NCBI RefSeq assembly: GCF_029945535.1 | Contig: NZ_JAQSCU010000013.1 | Location: 497,522 to 561,521, forward strand | DNA length: 64,000 nt | Reading direction: 5' to 3' | Origin: Methylotenera sp. | Lineage (GTDB): Bacteria > Pseudomonadota > Gammaproteobacteria > Burkholderiales > Methylophilaceae | Shown: piece after piece, positions 55,133 to 62,937 of the stretch | Layout: every line of letters starts with the position of its first letter | Numbering within the stretch: the first letter of the stretch is position 1 | Program-made: the position numbers and the translations under genes | Notes under the pieces: generated by a model | Told to the model about the DNA's origin: nothing | Databases searched by the model: none | The model's input: the letters and a program-made list of their open reading frames with translations, nothing else

Positions 55133-56938
55133 ATGCAATTACTTAGATTATTTGAGACTAAATCCCCTGAAATTAACCATAGTAGAATTTTAAATGACAT
55201 CATTGATCATCAAACGCTAGCAAGTGTATTTCAGCCAATCATCAACATTCAAAGTGGCATTATCCTCGGACATGAAGGGTTAATAAGAGGCCCAGAAAAT
55301 ACAGATTTATATTCGCCACAGAATTTATTTAAATCCGCTAAAGTTGAAAATAGAGTGTGTGATTTGGAGTTGGCAAGTCTGAAAGTAGGCATGGAAAACT
55401 TTGCAAAGCACGCATGTTCAAACAAAATATTTGTGAATGTTAGTCCAGAATGCTTGCAGGAGTTTGGTCATAACAAACTTATATCGGTTGATTACATTGA
55501 GAGCTTGGGACTAAGCCCAAAAAATATAGTGTTGGAGCTCACTGAAAGCTCTCCGACCTTTGATTATTCAGAACTGTATAAGGTCATCGACAGTTATCGA
55601 AATGTTGGCTTCCAAATAGCACTTGATGACTTAGGTGAAGGTTACTCTACATTAAGGCTTTGGTCAGAGCTGCGTCCAGAGTATGTAAAAATCGATAAAC
55701 ACTTCATTCACTCTATCAATTCTGATCCCGTCAAACTGCAGTTTGTAAAGTCCATTCAGCAAATAGCGGATAACTCGAGTACTAAAGTGATTGCTGAGGG
55801 CGTAGAGACTGAAGCCGAATTTGTTATTTTACGTGATTTAAATATTGCGTTTTGCCAAGGGTATTTACTAGGACACCCAATACCAGAACCTCTTCAGCAG
55901 ATAAGCGAAAATATTCAACATCTTTTCACACGTAAAACTATCAGCGTTTTTCCTAAAGCCTCCGGCACTGAACGGCAAGGGAGTATTTTAACGTTATTGG
56001 AGAAAGCGCCTTTCGTTACTCCGAATAAAACTAATGATGAAGTGAATGTGATGTTTGAAAGTAACGAAAAGTTATTTTCTATTCCCGTCGTTGAGAACGG
56101 TATTCCTTTAGGCTTAATAAGCCGATTTAGTATGATTGATAGCTTTGTCCGGCCTTTCAGGAAAGAGTTATATGGCAAGCACTCATGTACAGAGTTTATG
56201 GACACAAAGCCTTTAATTGTTGATGGTAGCATTACCTATCATGAGCTTAGTGACCTGATTACTCAAATGGAGCCTCATCATTTAACCAATGGTTTTATCA
56301 TTACTGAAAATGAAAAGTATATAGGCTTAGGTAGTGGTCATGCCTTGTTGAGAAAAATTACCGAAATGCAAATCAGTGCAGCTCGCTACGCTAACCCCCT
56401 GACTTTATTGCCGGGTAATGTACCGATAAATGAACATATAGATCGCTTACTAGAAAAGAAAAATACATTTTGGGCATGCTATTGTGATTTGGATAACTTT
56501 AAGCCATTTAATGATGCCTATGGCTTTAGGCAAGGTGATCTTGTACTTCAACTGGTAGGTGAAACTTTAGCTAAGTCCGTTGATGTTAACTTGGATTTTG
56601 TTGGGCATATTGGCGGTGATGATTTTATTTTAATCTGCCAAAGTACCAATTGGGAGGAGCGGTGTAACTTTATACTTGCTCATTTAGAGGAGGTTATTCC
56701 TACTTTTTATAGTGAAGAAGATCGGAAAATCGGTGGGATTGAGATTGATGATAGACAAGGCAAAAGTACATTTTATCCATTTAGTACTTTATCCATTGGT
56801 GCGGTGAAAATTGTCCCAGAGGAATTTGCCAGTCATTATGAAGTTTCTGCAGCTATGACAGTTGCGAAGAAGGAAGCTAAAAGAATCAACGGCAATAGTA
56901 TATTTTATGAACGTAGGTTTAGAGGAGATGAGCAGTAA
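55133..56938 (+). CDS. EAL-CBS-CBS-GGDEF c-di-GMP signalling protein
   Basis: 601 residues, cytoplasmic (no signal or helices). An N-terminal EAL domain (about 20-265; EGL at 48-50 instead of EAL, but DDLGEGYS and AEGVET kept) is followed by two CBS repeats (about 280-400, IPVVENGIPLGLISR), and a C-terminal GGDEF domain with GGDDF at 494-498. CBS pairs usually bind adenine nucleotides, so activity may respond to energy state. No RxxD site before GGDDF. Catalytic balance is uncertain. Its place beside the CHASE gene suggests a local signalling pair, with separate promoters. Confidence 0.88.
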   Translation: MQLLRLFETKSPEINHSRILNDIIDHQTLASVFQPIINIQSGIILGHEGLIRGPENTDLYSPQNLFKSAKVENRVCDLELASLKVGMENFAKHACSNKIFVNVSPECLQEFGHNKLISVDYIESLGLSPKNIVLELTESSPTFDYSELYKVIDSYRNVGFQIALDDLGEGYSTLRLWSELRPEYVKIDKHFIHSINSDPVKLQFVKSIQQIADNSSTKVIAEGVETEAEFVILRDLNIAFCQGYLLGHPIPEPLQQISENIQHLFTRKTISVFPKASGTERQGSILTLLEKAPFVTPNKTNDEVNVMFESNEKLFSIPVVENGIPLGLISRFSMIDSFVRPFRKELYGKHSCTEFMDTKPLIVDGSITYHELSDLITQMEPHHLTNGFIITENEKYIGLGSGHALLRKITEMQISAARYANPLTLLPGNVPINEHIDRLLEKKNTFWACYCDLDNFKPFNDAYGFRQGDLVLQLVGETLAKSVDVNLDFVGHIGGDDFILICQSTNWEERCNFILAHLEEVIPTFYSEEDRKIGGIEIDDRQGKSTFYPFSTLSIGAVKIVPEEFASHYEVSAAMTVAKKEAKRINGNSIFYERRFRGDEQ

Positions 56939-56977
56939 ATCTATTTGTTAAATCATATTTTTTAATGACTTAGCGTT

Positions 56978-58087
56978 TTAACCGCTTGTTATTTCATCAC
57001 CAAGTTTGTGTCGCGCCAATGCCCAATCAATATGCTCTCGTAATAAAGCAGATGTGTCGTTCATACGGCCTTTTAGTGCGCCAACTATTTCAGGCGTAGT
57101 GCTAGCATTGCCCAAGCCTACCGCAATATTGCGCAACCACTGTTCATAGCCAATTCGGTAAATCGCGCTACCTGCCATATTCTGCTTGAATTGGGCTTCA
57201 GTCCAAGCAAAGCATTGCACCAAGCTGATATTATCCAAACCATTTTTGACTGCAAAGTCTGACTCATGCGTGATTTCAGCAAACTTATTCCAAGGGCAAA
57301 AAAGCTGGCAATCATCGCAGCCATAGACTCGATTGCCAATCAGCGGTCTAAACTCAACAGGAATGCTGGTTTTAAGCTCTATGGTGAGGTAAGAAATGCA
57401 GCGTCTAGCATCTACCTCGTAAGGGGCTGTAATGGCTTTGGTGGGGCATACGTCTATGCAGCTAGTGCAGGTGCCGCAATGATTGGTCGTGGCCTCATCG
57501 ATAGGTAAAGGTAAATCGGTGTAAATTTCACCTAAAAAAAACCATGACCCACGATTTTTATTGATTAGGAGGGTGTGTTTGCCGCGCCAACCTAACCCTG
57601 CTTTTTCAGCTAAGGCAACCTCTAACACCGGTGCGCTATCAGTGAATGCGCGGTAGCTGAAATCATCTACTTGATATTTTGTCATCTCCGACTGAATTTT
57701 TTCACATAACTTTTGCAGTTTGTTGCGCATTACCTTGTGGTAATCACGCCCCATGGCATAGCGTGAGATAAAAGCTTTAGAGCTGTCTTGGATTATCGAT
57801 TCACTATCTACGGCATTGGGCGGCATATAATCTAATCGAGCAGAAATCACGCGTAGTGTATTCGGTACTAATTCTGCAGGGCGAGTGCGCTTCACCCCAT
57901 GTTTTGCCATATAATCCATTTCACCATGAAAACCTTTAGCAATCCACGCTTGATGCTCAACTTCTGCTTCTTGCAAATTGGTATCAGTGATGCCAATTTG
58001 ATTAAAGCCCAGCGCCAATCCCCATTGTTTAATGTCATTGGCAAGCTGGGTAAACTTAGATTGGATAGTTTCGTTAAGGTCTGTCAT
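56978..58087 (-). CDS. queG: Epoxyqueuosine reductase
   Basis: Reduces epoxyqueuosine to queuosine in tRNA, the last dedicated step. 369 residues with the QueG N-terminus IKQWGLALGFNQIGITDT, the catalytic Asp/Tyr region, and two [4Fe-4S] cluster motifs (CGTCTSCIDVCPTKA and CDDCQLFCPWNKF), binding cobalamin in the family. The start is set at MTDLNETI by alignment to E. coli QueG; its ATG overlaps the ATG of divergent tsaE (CATG). An ATG 93 bases upstream would add an unrelated basic peptide and run through tsaE. queD of the same pathway lies at 19.8 kb. Confidence 0.94.
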   Translation of the reverse strand: MTDLNETIQSKFTQLANDIKQWGLALGFNQIGITDTNLQEAEVEHQAWIAKGFHGEMDYMAKHGVKRTRPAELVPNTLRVISARLDYMPPNAVDSESIIQDSSKAFISRYAMGRDYHKVMRNKLQKLCEKIQSEMTKYQVDDFSYRAFTDSAPVLEVALAEKAGLGWRGKHTLLINKNRGSWFFLGEIYTDLPLPIDEATTNHCGTCTSCIDVCPTKAITAPYEVDARRCISYLTIELKTSIPVEFRPLIGNRVYGCDDCQLFCPWNKFAEITHESDFAVKNGLDNISLVQCFAWTEAQFKQNMAGSAIYRIGYEQWLRNIAVGLGNASTTPEIVGALKGRMNDTSALLREHIDWALARHKLGDEITSG

Positions 58088-58583
58088 GGATAACAATTTT
58101 ACACGTGATTTAGCCGACGAGGCAGCAACCTTAGATTTTGGTACTAGCCTCGCGAAAGCCATACAGCCAAATTTAACCATCTATTTGCATGGGGATTTAG
58201 GTGCAGGAAAAACTACCTTGGTACGCGGCTTGTTGCATGCTTTGGGGCATGTGGGTAAGGTTAAAAGTCCTACCTATACGCTGGTTGAGCCTTATGATAT
58301 TAAATATAATGTAACTTCGAGTTTAATGTTGTATCATTTTGACTTATATCGTTTTAATGATGAAGAAGAGTGGGAGTCTGCTGGGTTTAGAGATTACTTT
58401 AATGTCAATAGTGTGTGCGTGATTGAGTGGCCTGAGAAGGCAGAAAACGTGCTACCAACACCAGATCTTAATATTACTTTTTCAATTAAAAATGTAGGTA
58501 AAAACTTAGGACGTAGTGTTAATCTATCTGCACACTCAACATTAGGACAACAATGTCTGCATACAATTTCTACTCAGCAATGA
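58086..58583 (+). CDS. tsaE: tRNA threonylcarbamoyladenosine biosynthesis ATPase TsaE
   Basis: ATPase of the TsaBDE complex that makes t6A37 in tRNAs reading ANN codons. 165 residues with Walker A GDLGAGKTTL and the family motifs KSPTYTLVEPY and HFDLYRF, and CVIEWPEKA near the C-terminus. The start is MDNNFTRD with AAGG seven bases upstream; the start codon overlaps that of queG on the other strand. Followed after 9 bases by amiC, as in many proteobacteria (tsaE-amiB/C). Confidence 0.95.
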   Translation: MDNNFTRDLADEAATLDFGTSLAKAIQPNLTIYLHGDLGAGKTTLVRGLLHALGHVGKVKSPTYTLVEPYDIKYNVTSSLMLYHFDLYRFNDEEEWESAGFRDYFNVNSVCVIEWPEKAENVLPTPDLNITFSIKNVGKNLGRSVNLSAHSTLGQQCLHTISTQQ

Positions 58584-58592
58584 TGATTTAAC

Positions 58593-60146
58593 ATGATGAG
58601 CTTTAATAAAATGAACAATGCTTTCTGGTCATGTAAAAAAACCATATATATTGGCTTGATGCTGCTAAGTTTTACTTTTACAGAGCTTAATTTTGCTGCA
58701 TCAGCGCAAGCGGTGAACATCGTTACCGCTGCACGTGTATGGCCGGCGCAAGACTACACGCGCATCACACTAGAGTCTGCACAACCGTTTGTTTATAAAA
58801 TGTCCGTGATTCAGAGTCCTGATCGCGTGGTGGTGGATATTGAAAATATCGATTTAAACTTAGTGATTAAATCATTAAGCGATAAAATTTTAGCGAGTGA
58901 CCCTTATATTAAGCAAATTCGCGTCGCTAAATTTCAGCAAAATGTGGTGCGTTTAGTTGTGGATTTGAAAACCGAAGCTAAACCCAATGCATTTACTTTA
59001 ATGCCAACAGGCGATTATAAGTACCGCTTGGTGCTGGATGTTTACCCGCTAAAAGATCCATTGATGGCAATGATTGCAGAGCGTGATGCGGCATCTAACT
59101 CAGTCAATATTAGTTCATCGAATACTGGTTCAGCAATACAAATTGAAGCTCCTAATCAAGTAGTTGTTGCACAAGAATCAGCGAACAGCTCAAGCCAGCC
59201 ACAGATTATTGTGGAGCCTTTGCCACCACAAGTTGAGTCTATCGAACCCAATGCCACTAAAACAACTAAACCTGCTGAAACAACCAAGCCAGTTGAACCA
59301 CCTATAGCTAAAGTAGAAGTTAAAATTCCGGAAATCAAGAGCTCAGAAGTTAAAAACCAAGAAGTTAGAAATCAGGGGGCTAGCCAAAACACTCCACAAG
59401 ACACAGCCCCAGCCAAGACTAAAAAAAGTGGCCGTCAAATCATCATTGCGATTGATGCCGGCCATGGCGGTGAAGACCCAGGCGCACGCGGAGCAAATGG
59501 CAGTCATGAAAAAGATGTCACTTTAATGATTGCTAAAAAACTCAAAGAAAAAATTGATGGCGAGCCAAATATGCGAGGCGTGCTCACGCGCGATAGTGAC
59601 TTTTTTATTCCTTTGCATGGTCGGGTGGTGAAAGCGCGCAATATGCAGGCCGATTTATTTGTTTCTATTCATGCAGATGCATTTACTAATCAATCTGCAA
59701 AGGGTTCCTCAGTATTTGCTTTATCTGAGCGTGGCGCAACTAGTGCCAGCGCGCGCTATTTAGCTAAAAAAGAAAATGAGTCTGATTTGATTGGCGGCGT
59801 GAGCCTAGATGATAAAGATCCCGTATTAGCGAGAACCTTGCTGGATCTATCGCAAACCGCAACGATTAACGATAGCTTAAAGTTGGGTAAAGCGGTACTT
59901 ACACAAATTGGTGCAATCAATACCTTGCATGCCAGCCGTGTTGAACAGGCGGCTTTTGCCGTGTTGAAATCACCTGATATTCCATCGATTTTGGTTGAAA
60001 CTGCTTTTATTAGCAATCCAGAAGAAGAGCGTCGACTGAACGATGCGGACTATCAAGATAAATTAGTCACATCGATTTTGACGGGAATCAAAAAGTACTT
60101 TGCTACGAATCCTGCATTAGCTAAAACTAAAGTAGCCTCAGACTAA
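58593..60146 (+). CDS. amiC: N-acetylmuramoyl-L-alanine amidase with AMIN domain (AmiC/AmiB type)
   Basis: Splits septal peptidoglycan during daughter-cell separation. Signal-peptide-like N-terminus (about 1-40), AMIN domain (about 42-145) for septal targeting, a Thr/Pro/Glu/Lys-rich linker, and a zinc Amidase_3 domain (about 283-510). Zinc ligands are visible: IAIDAGHGGEDPG (His), SHEKDVT (Glu) and SIHADAF (His), plus the catalytic Glu in VETAFISNPEEE. Cotranscribed with tsaE. Needs an activator such as EnvC/NlpD in the family; not seen here. Confidence 0.94.
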   Translation: MMSFNKMNNAFWSCKKTIYIGLMLLSFTFTELNFAASAQAVNIVTAARVWPAQDYTRITLESAQPFVYKMSVIQSPDRVVVDIENIDLNLVIKSLSDKILASDPYIKQIRVAKFQQNVVRLVVDLKTEAKPNAFTLMPTGDYKYRLVLDVYPLKDPLMAMIAERDAASNSVNISSSNTGSAIQIEAPNQVVVAQESANSSSQPQIIVEPLPPQVESIEPNATKTTKPAETTKPVEPPIAKVEVKIPEIKSSEVKNQEVRNQGASQNTPQDTAPAKTKKSGRQIIIAIDAGHGGEDPGARGANGSHEKDVTLMIAKKLKEKIDGEPNMRGVLTRDSDFFIPLHGRVVKARNMQADLFVSIHADAFTNQSAKGSSVFALSERGATSASARYLAKKENESDLIGGVSLDDKDPVLARTLLDLSQTATINDSLKLGKAVLTQIGAINTLHASRVEQAAFAVLKSPDIPSILVETAFISNPEEERRLNDADYQDKLVTSILTGIKKYFATNPALAKTKVASD

Positions 60147-60168
60147 GTTTTAATTAAACTATCGATGA

Positions 60169-61677
60169 TTAGCGTTTAGTTTTTAAGTAATCAATTTCTC
60201 TCGTGGTGTCACCATAGCCCGCTTGGGTGAGTAGCGCACTTTCAATGTAGCGGCTAACACGTTGACGGTAGCTGCGAACTTCATCACCACCCACAAAAAT
60301 CTGCGGAAATTTAAAGCTTAACCACGCGTATAAACTTAAGTTATGGCTTAACAATTCTGCTGCTTCTAAATGCTTTGGGCTGTCTGATTCTAGCCAATTG
60401 GGCGGGTTGGGTAAGTGGCGTATTTTGGAGTCAACCACGCTGTGCAAACAAAGTAGGTAATAGTCTTTCTCAAACGCGACATTGAGCGAAATCGGCGCGC
60501 AGACGAAGATAAATTTGTCTTTGAGCGACATGGTAGGCGCATGCTCATCTACCAATATGGCTTGGGCAATCTGAGTGCTAAGTGACGTTTGTGCGAATAG
60601 CTCAGAATCTATACGCGTTCTTTGCTGATGATAAATGAGGACTTCTGCGATTTTTCTCGTGTGTAATGTCTGAGAAATTTCGCCAATTTGACCAAAACTA
60701 ATACTGACCGGCAGTTTTGTTAAGTCTGACGTGTCGTCGGTACTTAGCATGTGCTCAACATGTATCAACTCATCGTTCTCAAATACGCTTACATAGCCAG
60801 TGTCATAAATGCCGAATCGACCTGCACGCCCAGCAATCTGGCGCACTTCTGTTGAGTTTAAGTGGCGCGAAGCTACGCCATCAAATTTATGAATATTTGA
60901 AAAAATCACACGTCGAATCGGCAGGTTCAATCCCATACCAATCGCATCGGTTGCCACCAAAATATCCGCTTTACCAGTGCAAAAACGCTCAGACTCAGTT
61001 CTACGCACCTCGGGTGAAAGCGCCCCATAGATGCTCGCCACTGTAAATCCCCACTGGCGAAACCATGCTGAAAAAGTCAGTACATCTTTGCGGCTAAAAG
61101 CAATAATCGCATCACCTTTTTGTAGTTTTGGCTTTAATTTTTGGCGGCTGTAATGCTTACCACAAATGCTTTCATCCTCTAACACCAATGGCGTTTTTCG
61201 GGCTAAATAAGTGATTTCATAGGTTTCATCCATGGCGTCAATTACAGCGAGGCAAGGCGCAGTTACTGCGGTTGAGCCGCAAATAAACACCTGACTTGCA
61301 GGTACGCCAACTAAGGCTGCTGTCCATGCACTACCTCTATCACCATCTTGCAGCATTTGAATTTCGTCAATGATTGCAACTTCCACAACATTGGATGGAT
61401 TCATCATTTCAATGGTTGAGGCAGTATGCTGCGCACCAGCCATCAGCACACGCTCTTCGCCTGTAATCAGGTTGCATGGCACGCCTGCGGCGACTAGCCG
61501 ATCGCGAATTTCCATGGCTAATAATCTTAAAGGTGCTAAATAAACGCCAGACTTTGCTTTTTCAAGCGCGATAAGTGCCTGATATGTTTTACCAGAGTTA
61601 GTTGGGCCTAGGTAAAAATGATGATGGCGATTAAGCAAGCGAGCTTGGGTAAAACTTTTTGCATAATGTTGAGCCAT
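60169..61677 (-). CDS. Suv3-like superfamily 2 RNA helicase
   Basis: 502 residues with SF2 helicase motifs: motif I GPTNSGKT (24-31), motif II DEIQ (103-106), motif III SQVFICGSTAV, and motif VI QIAGRAGRFG. GPTNSGKT and DEIQ are diagnostic of the Suv3 family, best known from mitochondria where it partners an exoribonuclease. A role in RNA turnover is inferred; the bacterial homologues are poorly studied. The C-terminal 150 residues resemble the Suv3 C-terminal region. It converges on amiC. Not adjacent to an exonuclease gene. Confidence 0.85.
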   Translation of the reverse strand: MAQHYAKSFTQARLLNRHHHFYLGPTNSGKTYQALIALEKAKSGVYLAPLRLLAMEIRDRLVAAGVPCNLITGEERVLMAGAQHTASTIEMMNPSNVVEVAIIDEIQMLQDGDRGSAWTAALVGVPASQVFICGSTAVTAPCLAVIDAMDETYEITYLARKTPLVLEDESICGKHYSRQKLKPKLQKGDAIIAFSRKDVLTFSAWFRQWGFTVASIYGALSPEVRRTESERFCTGKADILVATDAIGMGLNLPIRRVIFSNIHKFDGVASRHLNSTEVRQIAGRAGRFGIYDTGYVSVFENDELIHVEHMLSTDDTSDLTKLPVSISFGQIGEISQTLHTRKIAEVLIYHQQRTRIDSELFAQTSLSTQIAQAILVDEHAPTMSLKDKFIFVCAPISLNVAFEKDYYLLCLHSVVDSKIRHLPNPPNWLESDSPKHLEAAELLSHNLSLYAWLSFKFPQIFVGGDEVRSYRQRVSRYIESALLTQAGYGDTTREIDYLKTKR

Positions 61678-61841
61678 TGATTATTTTTAACGGAATGAAT
61701 ACAGGTTGAGAATTTAGCGTAAACACTCAGTATTGCCAATCGAAAATTGTGTGATGAGTTGGAATGAGTTTTGCTTATGTAGCTATTAAAGCAAATGCTA
61801 ACGCAAAAATTTGCGCATATAAATTTTTTGAGATGAAAGCT

Positions 61842-61846
61842 GGAGG
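61842..61846 (+). promoter_or_regulatory. Ribosome binding site deciding a TTG start
   Basis: GGAGG, six bases before TTG at 61853. It is the best Shine-Dalgarno around here and fixes the start of the following PilJ-like gene. Confidence 0.75.
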
Positions 61847-61852
61847 GTTATT

Positions 61853-62533
61853 TTGAGCTTAGAGACACGACGTAATCAAGGGGCAACAAGTTACGCTAAT
61901 CCTGAATTTGACATCACCAGTGAAACTTTTGGCCATTTAATTAATATTTCAGGGCGCCAACGCATGCTATCTCAGCGCATTATCTTGAACATATTTCTTT
62001 CAACCCATGGCCATGAAAATGCGTTAAAAATAGCCCGTGATGATTTGCAATTGTTTAGAGATAGCCATCATGCTCTGGTGATTGGTAATAGTGAAATGCC
62101 AGGTGTTTTCTTTGAAAACCTTAGGCTTGCTTACTATAGTGAGTTGGATGGGCATAAAAAGAATTTGGAATTTATTAATCTAGCGGAGAAAACTCTCAGT
62201 GCTTATGAGGCTAATTACCGCACGGCACAAGGCTTGCTAGATGAGTTGGGCTTGCTGGCGATGCCGATAGTAAAGCTGCTAAATCAAATAACGCTGGTGT
62301 ATGAAAATGAATCTAAAGCATTTGTTAAGCTAGAGCAAAAAAAGCGCCGCTATTTAATGAACGACATTCAGAGTATTGCAAAACAAGCCAAAATTGTTGC
62401 TGTCAACGCACAGATTTCTGCTGCGCGCGCTGGTGAAATCGGGCGCGAGTTTTCAGTGGTGGCAACTGAACTGACACATATTACTGAGAAAATTGATTCT
62501 TTAGTTAAAACTGCGCTATCAGACTTTAGTTAG
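61853..62533 (+). CDS. Soluble PilJ-type sensor with shortened MCP-like tip
   Basis: 226 residues. Residues 34-42 (GRQRMLSQR) are the hallmark of the PilJ/NarX-type sensor domain, which normally sits in the periplasm between two membrane helices. Here there is no signal peptide and no membrane segment. The C-terminal about 50 residues (KQAKIVAVNAQISAARAGEIGREFSVVATEL) resemble the hairpin tip of methyl-accepting chemotaxis proteins but the long coiled coil is missing. Thus the protein looks like a cytoplasmic, truncated chemoreceptor. TTG start with strong GGAGG. Function unknown; chemotaxis or type IV pilus signalling is possible. Confidence 0.8.
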   Translation: MSLETRRNQGATSYANPEFDITSETFGHLINISGRQRMLSQRIILNIFLSTHGHENALKIARDDLQLFRDSHHALVIGNSEMPGVFFENLRLAYYSELDGHKKNLEFINLAEKTLSAYEANYRTAQGLLDELGLLAMPIVKLLNQITLVYENESKAFVKLEQKKRRYLMNDIQSIAKQAKIVAVNAQISAARAGEIGREFSVVATELTHITEKIDSLVKTALSDFS

Positions 62534-62936
62534 TAGAATACAATTTAAAAGCTGAGTTACAGATTAGATGGGGTGTTTTTAATGCATTTATGTGATGGTG
62601 CATGGTTATTTTTTAAAGTATAAATCCGCCCTTTATTGGGGCAAGTATAGGCTCTTAATTTTTCTATTTTTACTTTCTGATACATTTTCACGAAGTAACT
62701 TTTACACTAAAAACGTTCAGTTCGTCATTCTGAGCGTAGCGAATAATCCATGCAAACTATTGATATGGCTGGATTCTTCGTTGCGATCAGAATGACGGTT
62801 TTTAGCTTTTTTGTTTAAAATTGAACTATTTATTTTTTCGTACAAAGGTCTCTTCCTAGAATAGTTAAATCAACGTTATTAAAGCAAAGTTCCTAAAGCA
62901 AGGTAAAATATAGTTATCAAAAAATAACTATATTTT
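62534..62936. other. Non-coding stretch before mutL
   Basis: 403 bases without a convincing gene. It holds the REP-like repeat (62723-62797) and the AT-rich hairpin that ends at the mutL start. The rest is AT-rich with no clear promoter I can defend. Confidence 0.6.
62723..62797. repeat. REP-like 75-bp imperfect inverted repeat
   Basis: Two 28-base arms (62723-62750 and 62770-62797) match each other in reverse complement at 24 of 28 positions around a 19-base centre. The outer ends are CGTCATTCTGA and TCAGAATGACG. Similar 'GTCATTCTGAGC..GAATCCA' repeats are common extragenic elements in many bacterial genomes. No T-run terminates it, though a short T-rich run follows. Confidence 0.75.
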
Positions 62937-62937
62937 A
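62904..62937 (+). promoter_or_regulatory. 14-bp hairpin ending on the mutL start codon
   Basis: TAAAATATAGTTAT (62904-62917) and ATAACTATATTTTA (62924-62937) are perfect complements with a CAAAAA loop. The last base of the right arm is the A of the mutL ATG. An AAGG (62900-62903) sits just outside the stem; folding would place it next to the ATG. No ribosome site is seen within the normal spacing otherwise. Confidence 0.6.

Noticed and set aside
62904-62937. Rho-independent terminator upstream of mutL
   Set aside because: The stem is AT-only-rich, no T-run follows, and the start codon is part of the stem.
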